The translations under genes were made by a program, and so were the position numbers. The notes under the pieces were generated by a model. It did not search any database and had not been told where the DNA came from. It saw nothing but the letters and a program-made list of their open reading frames with translations. From contig NZ_AP014946.1 in NCBI RefSeq assembly GCF_002355335.1, positions 2,929,501-2,993,500 on the forward strand: a stretch of DNA of 64,000 nt. The letters run 5' to 3'. Below, piece by piece: positions 1-8,322 of the stretch (position 1 is the stretch's first letter; each line of letters opens with the position of its first letter). Source of the stretch: Variibacter gotjawalensis (GTDB lineage: Bacteria > Pseudomonadota > Alphaproteobacteria > Rhizobiales > Xanthobacteraceae).

Positions 1-678
1 CAGGCATTGAAGGCGCAAGAACCTTCGATGGAGGAAATACTCGCCTCCATTCGACGGATCATCGCGGACGACGAGGCGAAGCCCGCGGCGCCGGCAGTCG
101 CGAAGAGCGAAACGCCGTTGCGACCGGTGGCACCGCTCGCGCAAGAAGCGACTCCATCGCGGGCCGCTCCGACGACACACGACTTGATGGAAGCGTTGGA
201 TCCGCCGCGCGCAGCGCCGGCGCCGATGTTCCGCGACGAGTTTCGCGCTGCGCCCGAGTTGCGTTCCGCTCCGGAAGTGCAGGCCGAGCCGGAAAAGCCG
301 GCGATCGATCCGCTCGACGCTCTCGAAGCCGAGATCGCCGCGACCGCGATGGCGCGTCCGGTCGATGAGCCGGTCGTAATCGAACCGGAAGAAGAGCCCG
401 AATACCACGCGCCCGCCGCCGTTCAGGCGCGCGAGGAGCCGCGTTGGACCGAGCCGGTGACCGAGACTGCACTGGTCTCGCCGCAGACCAGCGATGCCGT
501 GAACAGCGCGTTCAACGCGCTGGCGCACAGCGTTATGGCGCAGAACTCCGAACGGCTCGATGAGATGTCGCGCCAGATGCTGCGCCCGATGCTGAAGGCT
601 TGGCTCGACGACAATCTGCCGAGCATCGTCGAGCGCCTCGTGCGCGCCGAGATCGAGCGCGTGGCTCGCGGCCGCTGA
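1..678 (+). CDS. popZ: PopZ-family polar organizing protein (DUF2497), 5' end missing
   Basis: The reading frame is open from base 1, so the start codon lies before the window. PopZ proteins form a polar matrix that anchors the centromere complex and polarity factors in Alphaproteobacteria. The N-terminal signature EPSMEEILASIRRIIADD is intact, followed by a long Pro/Ala/Glu-rich disordered linker (roughly residues 25-155) and the conserved C-terminal helices (DEMSRQMLRPMLKAWLDDNL) used for oligomerisation. This short-long-short layout is typical of the family. A TTG at base 7 is in frame but lies inside the conserved N-terminus and is unlikely to be the start. In related genomes popZ usually sits directly before valS; here two minus-strand genes and repeats separate them. 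Confidence 0.9.
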   Translation, partial: QALKAQEPSMEEILASIRRIIADDEAKPAAPAVAKSETPLRPVAPLAQEATPSRAAPTTHDLMEALDPPRAAPAPMFRDEFRAAPELRSAPEVQAEPEKPAIDPLDALEAEIAATAMARPVDEPVVIEPEEEPEYHAPAAVQAREEPRWTEPVTETALVSPQTSDAVNSAFNALAHSVMAQNSERLDEMSRQMLRPMLKAWLDDNLPSIVERLVRAEIERVARGR

Positions 679-689
679 AAGACTAGCCC

Positions 690-1046
690 AGAACTTCGCT
701 CATTCCCGTGAAAGCGGGAATCCAGCCCGTAGCCCGGATGAGTGAGGTCGCGCGCATCGGCGCGCGTGCCGAACGACATCCGGGTTGTCTTGCTCGGAGC
801 TCGAAGGCCCCGGATGTCGCTCGGCGCTCCGCGCTTTCGCTCATCCAGGCTACGCGAGTTTCTAAGAAATCGACGCAGAACTCCGCTCATTCCCGCGAAA
901 GCGGGAATTCAGCCCGTAGCCGGATGAGTGAGGCCGCGCGCTTCGGCGCGCGTGCCGAACGACATCCGGGATTGCGTTTGAACGTCGGACGAGCAGGTCC
1001 CGGATGTCGCTCCGCGCTCCGCGCTTTCGCTCATCCGCGCTACATC
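690..1046. repeat. Tandem pair of ~170-bp palindromic repeat units
   Basis: The 386-bp gap between popZ and the next gene holds two similar copies of one composite element, at about 690-860 and 877-1046. Each begins with a short hairpin (cattcccgcgaaagcgggaa type), continues with gtagcccggatgagtgag and gcgcgcgtgccgaacgacat, and ends with the inverted counterpart ctttcgctcatccgcgctac. The outer parts of each copy are mutually complementary, so each could fold into a long stem. Short reading frames across this region are products of the repeat; I see no gene. Confidence 0.85.
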
Positions 1047-1064
1047 AGCGCTTGAGCTAACCTG

Positions 1065-2039
1065 CTACTGCCCGCCCCAGGGGCGGCGCTCCCAAAGCTT
1101 CCGATACTCGGCTTCCTGTTTGGTTAGCCGCGCGTTCCATTCGTCGCCGCGCAGGTAGTAGATCTCCAAAAACTGCTGGCGCAGCTTCTCGGAAAATTGC
1201 GGGTCCATCGCGACCTTGTGGATCGCCTCTTCGAGCTTCTTCGCGACCGCCGGCGGCAAGCCCTTTGGTGCGAGCAGCCCGCGCTCGGAGCCCATCTCGA
1301 CATTGAAACCGGCCTCGACCAGCGTCGGCGTATTCGGCACGAACGGAGACCGCTTCGGGCCCGCCTGCGCGATGATGCGCAGCCCGGTGGAATGCGGCAT
1401 CGCTTCGCCGACGTTGAGTCCCGCGACATCGATCTGCTTGCCGAGCAACGCGATGCCGAGCGGACCGCCGCCGCGGAACGGAATGTGATTGAGCTTCACG
1501 CCGGCGACTTCCTCGAACATGACGAGCGCCATGTGATCGTCTGTTCCGGCGCCGGTCGAGCCGTAGCTGATCGAACCCGGCTTCTCCTTCGCGACTTTTA
1601 CGAGTCCGGCGAGGTCTTTGATCGGGCTATTCGCTTCGACGCTAAAGGCCGACGGATCGTTGACGATATTCGCCAGCAGCTGGAAGTCGGAGAGCTTGAA
1701 CTGCGTCTTGCGTTCGATCGGCAGCGACAACAGCCCCGGAATATTCGACGTGCCGATGACGTGACCATCGGGCTGCGCATTCGCCACGTAGGCGAGGGCG
1801 ATCTCGCCCGACGCGCCCGGCTTGTTGTTGACGACGACCGAGCCGCCGAGCTCCTTCTCGAGGAACAGCGCGATCACGCGCGCCATCACGTCGGTGCCGC
1901 CACCGGCCGCGAAACCGACGACGAGTTCGATCGGACGGTTCGGAAACGTCTGCGCGCGAAGCACCGACGGCATCGCGACGAGCGAAGCGGCGCCCGCGGA
2001 TACTGCGAACAGGTTGCGACGATTGATTTTGTGGGTCAC
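1065..2039 (-). CDS. Bug-family tripartite tricarboxylate transporter substrate-binding protein (Tat-exported)
   Basis: A 324-residue periplasmic solute receptor of the Bug/TctC family, which binds carboxylates or other small organic acids. The N-terminus carries a twin-arginine motif (NRRNLFAVS) and a hydrophobic stretch ending PSVLRAQ, so export by Tat is likely; tatABC lies elsewhere in this window. The mature part has the family hallmarks FPNRPIELVVGFAAGGGTD and a central GSISYGSTGAGTDDH-like loop. A GTG start at 2039 is preferred because GGAGGA sits just upstream; the TTG twelve bases earlier overlaps that site. No membrane subunits (TctA/TctB) are nearby, which is common for Bug proteins. 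The ligand cannot be predicted. Confidence 0.88.
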   Translation of the reverse strand: MTHKINRRNLFAVSAGAASLVAMPSVLRAQTFPNRPIELVVGFAAGGGTDVMARVIALFLEKELGGSVVVNNKPGASGEIALAYVANAQPDGHVIGTSNIPGLLSLPIERKTQFKLSDFQLLANIVNDPSAFSVEANSPIKDLAGLVKVAKEKPGSISYGSTGAGTDDHMALVMFEEVAGVKLNHIPFRGGGPLGIALLGKQIDVAGLNVGEAMPHSTGLRIIAQAGPKRSPFVPNTPTLVEAGFNVEMGSERGLLAPKGLPPAVAKKLEEAIHKVAMDPQFSEKLRQQFLEIYYLRGDEWNARLTKQEAEYRKLWERRPWGGQ

Positions 2040-2071
2040 GGATTCCTCCAAGTTTTTTGTTGTTACGCGGT

Positions 2072-2195
2072 TGTCATCCCGGCCGAGCTAGTTGCGCGAA
2101 GCGCAACCGCGAGAGCCGGGATCCACGTATCCCTGCATACGCTTGGGGTACGTGGGTCCCGGATCGGCTCACTTCGTTCGCCGTCCGGGATGACA
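2072..2195. repeat. Palindromic repeat, tgtcatcccgg family, copy 1
   Basis: The element runs from tgtcatcccggccgag to gtccgggatgaca, so its ends are complementary. An inner arm pair, ccacgtatccctgc and the inverted gtacgtgggtccc, lies in the middle. Two further copies occur at 32095-32231 and 33861-33961. It fills the gap between the Bug receptor and the epimerase. Confidence 0.85.
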
Positions 2196-2218
2196 GCTGA
2201 GTGGCAGTCTATTCTCCA

Positions 2219-3232
2219 TCACGCGCCGGTTTCGTCGCGCCACTCGATCAAGCGGCGAATGCCTTCGCGCATGTCGACTTCAGGCTTCCAACCGATCGCT
2301 TTGCCGGCGGCCGTGTGGTCGATCTTGAACGCACCGCCTGAGGTCAGGCGAACCTTGCCGGCCGGCGGCTCGACATGCTCGGGCTTAAGGTCGCTTCCCG
2401 TCGCCTCGCACACCATCTGCACGAGTTCGAGCGTCGTCGTCGGGGCAGGGCCAGAGACGTTGACTTGCACGTCCGTCGCCTTCGCTTCGAAGGCCGCAGC
2501 GTTGGCGCGCGCGACATCGCCGACATAAACGAAGTGCTTGGACTCCGAGCCGTCGCCGATCACCCGCGGCCGCTCGCCCGCCTTGATGCGATCGTGAGTC
2601 TCGATGATGTAGAGCGCATTGGCGGCGCGATAGTGTTGCCGCTCGCCGTAGACGGTCGAATAGCGCAGCACGACATAGTCGAGCCCGTAGCGCCGATACG
2701 CATCGCGGCAGAGCTGTTCGCCGACGATCTTCGACGCGCCATAGAGAATGGCGGCGGGCGGGGCGCCGACGGAGTTGAACGGCGTCGACTCGACGAGATC
2801 ACCCGCAACTCCTGGTCCGTAGCCGTAGACCGCGTTGGAGGAGGCGAAGACGAGCTTCTTCACGCCGTTCGTGCGTGCCGCCTCGATCACGTTCTGAGCG
2901 CCGCGAATGTTGACGTCGAGGCCGGCCCATGGGTCGCGGTCCATCGAGATCGTCATCATCGCAGCGAGGTGCAGCACGCCGTCGACGCCTTCGAAGGCCT
3001 TCAAGAGTTCGTGCAGCCGCATGACGTCGCCTTGGACGACGCGGACGCGCGGATTACCTTCCAGATGCTTGATCGCGTCTTTCGAGCCGAACGAGAAATT
3101 GTCCAGCAGCACGACTTCTTTGGCGCCGCGGCGCAGAAACTCGTCCGCTGTGGTCGAACCGACCAAACTCGCGCCACCAACGATGAGAAATCGATGATCT
3201 TTGATCGGAAGGGCTGGATTTTTACCTGACAT
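2219..3232 (-). CDS. NAD-dependent epimerase/dehydratase (extended SDR, UDP-sugar type)
   Basis: A 337-residue extended short-chain dehydrogenase. The N-terminal Rossmann fold shows FLIVGGASLVGS (GxxGxxG) near residues 16-27 and an acidic residue after strand 2 (VVLLDNFSFG) that fits NAD binding. The catalytic YGASK motif follows a Ser in FASSNAVYGYG. The C-terminal domain has RYSTVYGERQ and FVYVGDVARA typical of UDP-glucose 4-epimerase-like enzymes. Likely role is nucleotide-sugar interconversion for surface polysaccharide; the exact substrate is unknown. ATG at 3232 is chosen over the in-frame TTG directly before it. It is divergent from valS, with 139 bp between the starts. Confidence 0.85.
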   Translation of the reverse strand: MSGKNPALPIKDHRFLIVGGASLVGSTTADEFLRRGAKEVVLLDNFSFGSKDAIKHLEGNPRVRVVQGDVMRLHELLKAFEGVDGVLHLAAMMTISMDRDPWAGLDVNIRGAQNVIEAARTNGVKKLVFASSNAVYGYGPGVAGDLVESTPFNSVGAPPAAILYGASKIVGEQLCRDAYRRYGLDYVVLRYSTVYGERQHYRAANALYIIETHDRIKAGERPRVIGDGSESKHFVYVGDVARANAAAFEAKATDVQVNVSGPAPTTTLELVQMVCEATGSDLKPEHVEPPAGKVRLTSGGAFKIDHTAAGKAIGWKPEVDMREGIRRLIEWRDETGA

Positions 3233-3371
3233 CAAGTATCTGGCCTATCTCGTCACCTGGATTTGCCCGCATATCGCCTTTCCGAGCGATGATAAAGCAG
3301 TCTATATCGCGGGTTCTGCGGGACGTTACTTCCCTCCGTAATGATCGCCGCAAGCCGTATCGAGACCGAGT

Positions 3372-6137
3372 ATGATCGAGAAAAACTACAAGCCCGCCGA
3401 CGTCGAAGGCCGCATCTACGAGAATTGGGAAAGCTCCGGCGCATTCAAATGCAGCCAGCCGGACCGCAAGGACGCGGACCCGTTCTGCATCGTCATTCCG
3501 CCGCCGAACGTTACCGGCTCGCTGCATATGGGCCACGCGCTCAACAACACGCTGCAGGACATTCTCGTGCGCTTCGAGCGCATGCGCGGCAAGGACGTAC
3601 TTTGGCAAGTCGGCACCGACCATGCAGGCATCGCGACGCAAATGGTCGTCGAGCGCCAGTTGATGGAGCGCCAGCAGCCGAGCCGCCGCGACATGGGTCG
3701 CGAAGCGTTCGTCAAGCGCGTGTGGGAGTGGAAGGAAGAGTCCGGCGGCACCATCATCAATCAGCTCAAGCGCCTCGGCGCTTCGTGCGATTGGTCGCGC
3801 GAACGCTTCACGATGGACGAAGGTCTGTCGAAGGCCGTGCTGAAAGTCTTCGTCGAACTCTATCGCGCCGGGCTCATCTACAAGGACAAGCGCCTCGTCA
3901 ATTGGGACACGCAGTTTCTCTCGGCGATCTCCGATCTCGAAGTCATTCAGACCGAGACGAAGGGCAACCTCTGGCACTTCAAGTATCCGCTCGAGGACGA
4001 TCCCGAGACTTTCATCACGGTCGCGACGACGCGCCCCGAGACGATGCTCGGTGACACCGCGGTCGCGGTGCATCCGGAGGACGAGCGCTACCGCGATCTC
4101 GTCGGCAAGCATGTGATCCTGCCGCTGGTCGGTCGCCGCATTCCGATCGTCGCCGATGAATATTCCGATCCCGAGAAGGGGACCGGCGCCGTGAAGATCA
4201 CGCCGGCGCACGACTTCAACGACTTCGAAGTCGGCCGCCGTCATCATCTGCCGCTGATCAACATTCTCGACGCGAACGGCGCGATGGCGCTGCGCGACAA
4301 CGCCGAGTTCAAGGACGGCGTTGAAGCCTCGCGCGAACTCGCCGAGACGCTGCAGCTGCACGGCGTCGACCGCTTCAAAGCGCGCAAGGCGATCGTCGAG
4401 CGCATGGAAGCGCTTGGCTTGCTCGAGAAGATCGAGCCGCACGTCAACATGGTGCCGCACGGCGATCGGTCGAACACCGTGATCGAGCCGTTCCTCACCG
4501 ACCAGTGGTACGTCAACGCCAAGGAGATGTCGTACGTCCCGATCGCGGCGGTGCAGACCGGTCGCACCGAATTCGTGCCGAAGCAGTGGGAGAACACGTT
4601 CTATCACTGGATGGAAAACATCCAGCCGTGGTGCATCTCGCGTCAGCTCTGGTGGGGCCATCAGATCCCGGCGTGGTACGGTCCGGACGACAAGGTTTTC
4701 GTCGCCGAGAGCGAGGACGAAGCCGTCGCCGAGGCGCTCGCTTACTACGTCGTCAACAGCGTGCTGACGAAGGAAGAAGCCGACGCTATCGCGGAGGACG
4801 AGGACAAGCGCGCGAATTTCCTCACCCGCGATCCCGACGTTCTCGACACCTGGTTTTCCTCGGCGCTGTGGCCGTTCTCGACCCTCGGCTGGCCGGACGA
4901 GACGCGCGAACTCAAGCGCTTCTATCCGACCAACGTGCTCGTCACCGGCTTCGACATCATCTTCTTCTGGGTCGCCCGAATGATGATGATGGGCCACCAG
5001 TTCATGGACGAAGTGCCGTTCAAGACGGTCTACATCCACGCGCTCGTCCGTGACGAGAAGGGCGCCAAGATGTCGAAGTCCAAGGGCAACGTGATGGACC
5101 CCTTGGAGCTCATCGACGAATACGGCGCGGACGCGCTGCGCTTCACGCTGGCCGCGATGGCGGCGCAGGGGCGCGACATCAAGCTCGCGGTCTCGCGCGT
5201 CGAAGGCTATCGCAACTTCGCGACCAAGCTGTGGAACTCTGCGCGTTTCGCCGAGATGAACGGCGCCGCGACGGTCGCGAACTTCGATCCGAAGTCCGCG
5301 AAGGTGACGCTCAACAAGTGGATCGCGCACGAGACCGCCAAGGCTTTCGCGGAGGTTGCCGAAGCCATCGAGGCGCTGCGCTTCAACGATGCGGCGAATG
5401 CGGCCTATCGCTTCGTCTGGAACATCTATTGCGACTGGTACATCGAGCTGACGAAGCCGATCCTCACCGGTCCGGATGGCGCCGCGAAGGACGAAACGCG
5501 CGCGATGACTGCTTGGGTGCGCGACGAAATCTGCAAGCTGTTGCACCCGTTCATGCCGTTCATCACGGAAGAACTCTGGGCCGTGACGGCGACGCAGCCG
5601 CGCGCCGGCGCGCTGATCACCACGGCTTGGCCGAAATACGAAGGCCTCGCCGATGAAGCCGCCGAAGCCGAGATCGGCTGGGTGATCGATCTCATCACCG
5701 AGATCCGCTCCGTTCGCGCCGAGATGAACGTCGCGCCTGCGACGCTCGCTCCGCTGGCCCTCGTCAGCGTCAGCGAAGCGACGCAGGAACGCGTCGGCCG
5801 CTGGGGCGATCTCATCAAGCGCCTCGCGCGTCTGTCGGGGATCGACTTCGTCGACGCCGCGCCGCAAAGCGCCGTGCAGATCGTTATCCGCGGCGAAGTC
5901 GCCGCGCTGCCGCTCGCCGGAATTATCGACATCGCCGCCGAACGCTTGCGCCTCGAAAAGGAGCTCGCGAAAATCGCCGGCGAGGTCGAGCGCGTCGAGA
6001 AGAAACTCGGCAATGCGGACTTCGTGAAGCGCGCGCCCGAGGAAGTCATCGAGGGCGAACGCGAGAAATTGGCGGACGCCGAGGCGAAGCGCGCCAAGTT
6101 CCGCGAGGCGCTGGAGCGCTTGAAGAGCGCCGCGTGA
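3372..6137 (+). CDS. valS: Valine-tRNA ligase
   Basis: Class I aminoacyl-tRNA synthetase of 921 residues that charges tRNA-Val. The HIGH motif appears as HMGHALNN in PPPNVTGSLHMGH near residue 50 and the KMSKS motif as GAKMSKSKGN near residue 562. Between them lies the CP1 editing domain, with TTRPETMLGDTAVAVHPED. The C-terminus ends in the expected coiled-coil arm (ERLRLEKELAKIAGEVERVEKKL). Length and domain order are complete. It is divergent from the epimerase and followed by a palindromic repeat. Confidence 0.98.
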   Translation: MIEKNYKPADVEGRIYENWESSGAFKCSQPDRKDADPFCIVIPPPNVTGSLHMGHALNNTLQDILVRFERMRGKDVLWQVGTDHAGIATQMVVERQLMERQQPSRRDMGREAFVKRVWEWKEESGGTIINQLKRLGASCDWSRERFTMDEGLSKAVLKVFVELYRAGLIYKDKRLVNWDTQFLSAISDLEVIQTETKGNLWHFKYPLEDDPETFITVATTRPETMLGDTAVAVHPEDERYRDLVGKHVILPLVGRRIPIVADEYSDPEKGTGAVKITPAHDFNDFEVGRRHHLPLINILDANGAMALRDNAEFKDGVEASRELAETLQLHGVDRFKARKAIVERMEALGLLEKIEPHVNMVPHGDRSNTVIEPFLTDQWYVNAKEMSYVPIAAVQTGRTEFVPKQWENTFYHWMENIQPWCISRQLWWGHQIPAWYGPDDKVFVAESEDEAVAEALAYYVVNSVLTKEEADAIAEDEDKRANFLTRDPDVLDTWFSSALWPFSTLGWPDETRELKRFYPTNVLVTGFDIIFFWVARMMMMGHQFMDEVPFKTVYIHALVRDEKGAKMSKSKGNVMDPLELIDEYGADALRFTLAAMAAQGRDIKLAVSRVEGYRNFATKLWNSARFAEMNGAATVANFDPKSAKVTLNKWIAHETAKAFAEVAEAIEALRFNDAANAAYRFVWNIYCDWYIELTKPILTGPDGAAKDETRAMTAWVRDEICKLLHPFMPFITEELWAVTATQPRAGALITTAWPKYEGLADEAAEAEIGWVIDLITEIRSVRAEMNVAPATLAPLALVSVSEATQERVGRWGDLIKRLARLSGIDFVDAAPQSAVQIVIRGEVAALPLAGIIDIAAERLRLEKELAKIAGEVERVEKKLGNADFVKRAPEEVIEGEREKLADAEAKRAKFREALERLKSAA

Positions 6138-6156
6138 GGGCTGAGGCAGACGAGCC

Positions 6157-6282
6157 AGAACTCCGCTCACCCCCGCGAAAGCGGGGGTCCAGCCGGCGCG
6201 CGTTAGCGCGCTGCAAGAGTCCTCGTTACGCCCTTACGGGCACTGACTGGATACCCGCTTTCGCGGGTATGAGCGGAGTCTG
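6157..6282. repeat. Composite palindromic repeat after valS
   Basis: The element opens with agaactccgctcacccccg-cgaaagcggggg and closes with the inverted counterpart (acccgctttcgcgggtatgagcggagt). Outer ends and internal arms are complementary. The opening hairpin is of the same type as the ones that begin both units of the tandem repeat at 690-1046. Confidence 0.8.
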
Positions 6283-6306
6283 CGGTTCCTACCGGGTTAG
6301 CTCGCA

Positions 6307-7167
6307 ATGAGCGGTTTTAGCGATTGGGACGACCGCCTCACACTGTGGCTCGTCAAGCCGCCATACCGCGACGAGACAGGCGACAAAGGTTGGGTCGCGC
6401 CGTTCGCGCACGCGCAGCCGCACGCCATTCGCGAACTCGACTTCAGCATACCGGGTTGGCCGCGTTTTACGCGCCCGCTGCGCATCGCGTTCCTATCGGA
6501 TTTCCATACCGGATCGCACACGAACGACATCGCGCGGCTCGATCGCATCGTTGCGGAAGCGGCTGCGTACGAGCCTGATCTCGTGCTCTACGGCGGCGAT
6601 TTCGTCAACATGATCGCGTTCGGAGGAGGGCGCATTCCGCCGCACGTGATCGCGCGCGCGCTTGGCAAGCTCACCGCGCCGCTCGGCACCTTCGGCATCA
6701 TCGGAAATCACGATCGCAGCTACGGACCGGATGAGGTCACCCAAGCGCTAACCGACGCCAATGTGCGCATGCTTTACGACGAAATCGTCACGGTCGACTA
6801 CGAGGGACACTCACTCGCGATTGTCGGAATTCCGGATGCGCGCGTCGACCGCGCGGCGCCCGCGAAACTTCTCGGCACGCTCAAGGGGGATCAGCCCTCG
6901 ATCGTTCTCACGCACGATCCGGTTTGGTTTCGCGATGTGCCACAAGGCCCGCATCTGACGCTCGCCGGACATACGCATGGCGGCCAGATCGTATTCCCGC
7001 TGATCGGCCCCATCCGCAACGCGAGCAAAGCCCCGTGGTCGTGGACCTACGGCCTCGTCGAAGAACCCGGCAAGCGCATGTATGTGACGAGCGGGCTCGG
7101 CTGTAGCGGCATCCCGTTGCGCATCGGCCGCCCGCCCGAATTCGTCATCGCGGAAGCGACTGGATAG
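6307..7167 (+). CDS. Calcineurin-like metallophosphoesterase (YkuE/LpxG-like)
   Basis: A 286-residue dinuclear metal phosphoesterase. Metal-binding motifs are in the usual order: LSDFHTGSH (DxH), YGGDFVN (GDxxN-like), IIGNHDRSY (GNHD), LTHDPV and LAGHTHGGQ (GHxH). The family includes membrane-associated phosphodiesterases such as YkuE and the UDP-diacylglucosamine hydrolase LpxG; the substrate here is not evident. No signal peptide or TM segment is obvious. The gene is isolated between repeat-filled gaps. Confidence 0.85.
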   Translation: MSGFSDWDDRLTLWLVKPPYRDETGDKGWVAPFAHAQPHAIRELDFSIPGWPRFTRPLRIAFLSDFHTGSHTNDIARLDRIVAEAAAYEPDLVLYGGDFVNMIAFGGGRIPPHVIARALGKLTAPLGTFGIIGNHDRSYGPDEVTQALTDANVRMLYDEIVTVDYEGHSLAIVGIPDARVDRAAPAKLLGTLKGDQPSIVLTHDPVWFRDVPQGPHLTLAGHTHGGQIVFPLIGPIRNASKAPWSWTYGLVEEPGKRMYVTSGLGCSGIPLRIGRPPEFVIAEATG

Positions 7168-7190
7168 CTCGAAGCCATCGTCCGGGCACC

Positions 7191-7329
7191 GATCCCTCTC
7201 CCGCTTGCGGGAGAGGGTGGTTTGCGGCGCGCATAAACGCGCTACGCAAACCGGGTGAGGGGAGTTTTCAACCGCCGCGCAGTTGCCGCTTGCCCTCACC
7301 CTGACCCTCTCCCGCAAGCGGGAGAGGGG
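7191..7329. repeat. Inverted repeat pair (ccctctcccgc type)
   Basis: Two hairpins, ccctctcccgcttgcgggaga at the left and cctctcccgcaagcgggagag at the right, flank a centre containing complementary sequence (gtttgcgg/gcaaaccgggtgagg). Because the ends are inverted the whole unit can also fold as one long stem. It lies between convergent genes and could act as a bidirectional terminator, but no T-run follows. Confidence 0.75.
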
Positions 7330-7378
7330 ACGCTAGAGCCGCGACACCTGCGACGATTCGATCGACGGGAGCGTAATT

Positions 7379-7684
7379 CTACAGCTTCACTTCGCTGATT
7401 TGCACGACGGGTGTAGCGTCTGTGTAATTCGGGATGTCGCCCATGATCTCGGCGGCATGCGCGCCCATCGCTTTCTGAAACGCTTCGACGGAATCGAACG
7501 AGAGCGTGCATATCGCGGCGTAAGTTGCCGGAGCGCCGGGCGCGCCGCCCGCAACGCCTTTGCTGACTTCGGCTTTCTTCAACGCCGCACCGAGACGGTC
7601 GGAAACGAGAGGCATGTGTTTGGCGAGGTAATAATCCCAATCAAATTTGTCGCTCGGCGGATAGAGCACGCTCACCTTGATCAT
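7379..7684 (-). CDS. EthD-family small protein
   Basis: A 101-residue ferredoxin-like alpha/beta barrel protein. The N-terminus MIKVSVLYPPSDKFDWDYY followed by HMPLV is the EthD hallmark. EthD proteins were named from ether-degradation clusters, but most homologs are stand-alone and of unknown role. ATG at 7684 is preferred because a GAGAGGT site lies just upstream and the family begins at this Met; the open frame extends 40 codons further upstream into the downstream end of the glycosylase gene. It follows the glycosylase on the same strand with a short gap. Confidence 0.8.
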   Translation of the reverse strand: MIKVSVLYPPSDKFDWDYYLAKHMPLVSDRLGAALKKAEVSKGVAGGAPGAPATYAAICTLSFDSVEAFQKAMGAHAAEIMGDIPNYTDATPVVQISEVKL

Positions 7685-7743
7685 CACGACCTCTCGGTTT
7701 TCTTGTTTGACGAACGATAACAGGGCTTCTGCGCGATACCTAA

Positions 7744-8322
7744 TCAAGCTGCGCCACGAAACGGTTTGCTCAAAAACCGCGAGCCGGCGAGCCCGTAACG
7801 CCATGGCAGATCGGCCGCTTTCGTGATCCCGATGCGTACGCCCGTAACGATATCGACGTCGCGGTTGCGCGGCAGAAGACGATAGGGCGCGCGATCAAGC
7901 CGCAGCCCATTGTGCGCGTTCGTGATGCCGAGAGCTGCGCACACCTTGCCGGGACCCGAACACAAGGCGCGCACGTCGTCGGTGCCGCGCCGGTCGATCA
8001 TCGCGTCGATCCCCTCGCTCGGCGCGATCGCACGCAGCAGCACGGCCGACGCGCTGCCTTCCGCCTCGCAGACGAAATTCACGCACCAGTGGATGCCGTA
8101 GGAGCGATAGACATAGGCGTAGCCGGGCGGCCCGAACATCACGGCGTTGCGCGGCGTGAGGCCGTTGAAGGAATGCGCGGCCGGGTCCGTGTGGTGATAC
8201 GCCTCGACCTCGACGATCACGCCGCCGGCGCCGCCGAATAAAAAGGTCGCGCCGATCAGATCGGGCGCGACCTCGTGAACGCTGCGGGCGAAGAAGTCTC
8301 GCCCGAGAACCTTCTGCGGCAT
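7744..8322 (-). CDS. 3-methyladenine DNA glycosylase (AAG/Mpg family)
   Basis: A 192-residue monofunctional glycosylase that removes alkylated purines such as 3-methyladenine in base-excision repair. Family landmarks visible are [18 protein letters not shown] at the N-terminus, the catalytic-Glu region [18 protein letters not shown], the [19 protein letters not shown] segment, and [14 protein letters not shown] in the product-side loop. The start at 8322 gives a TGATG overlap with the stop of the upstream FHA-protease gene, implying translational coupling. An in-frame start seven codons earlier is less likely. Confidence 0.93.
   Translation of the reverse strand: MPQKVLGRDFFARSVHEVAPDLIGATFLFGGAGGVIVEVEAYHHTDPAAHSFNGLTPRNAVMFGPPGYAYVYRSYGIHWCVNFVCEAEGSASAVLLRAIAPSEGIDAMIDRRGTDDVRALCSGPGKVCAALGITNAHNGLRLDRAPYRLLPRNRDVDIVTGVRIGITKAADLPWRYGLAGSRFLSKPFRGAA

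Noticed and set aside
708-1055. Reading frames across the tandem repeat after popZ
   Set aside because: Sequence is entirely palindromic repeat; the frames repeat themselves and have no homology I recognise.
3222-6170. 982-codon open frame on the minus strand opposite valS
   Set aside because: It mirrors valS, a complete gene with all motifs. The translation is Arg/Asp/His-rich with no domain; long antisense frames are expected in GC-rich DNA.
7191-7329. CRISPR-like spacing of identical short units
   Set aside because: Only two inverted (not direct) units; this is a palindromic repeat. No CRISPR array or cas gene was seen in the window.
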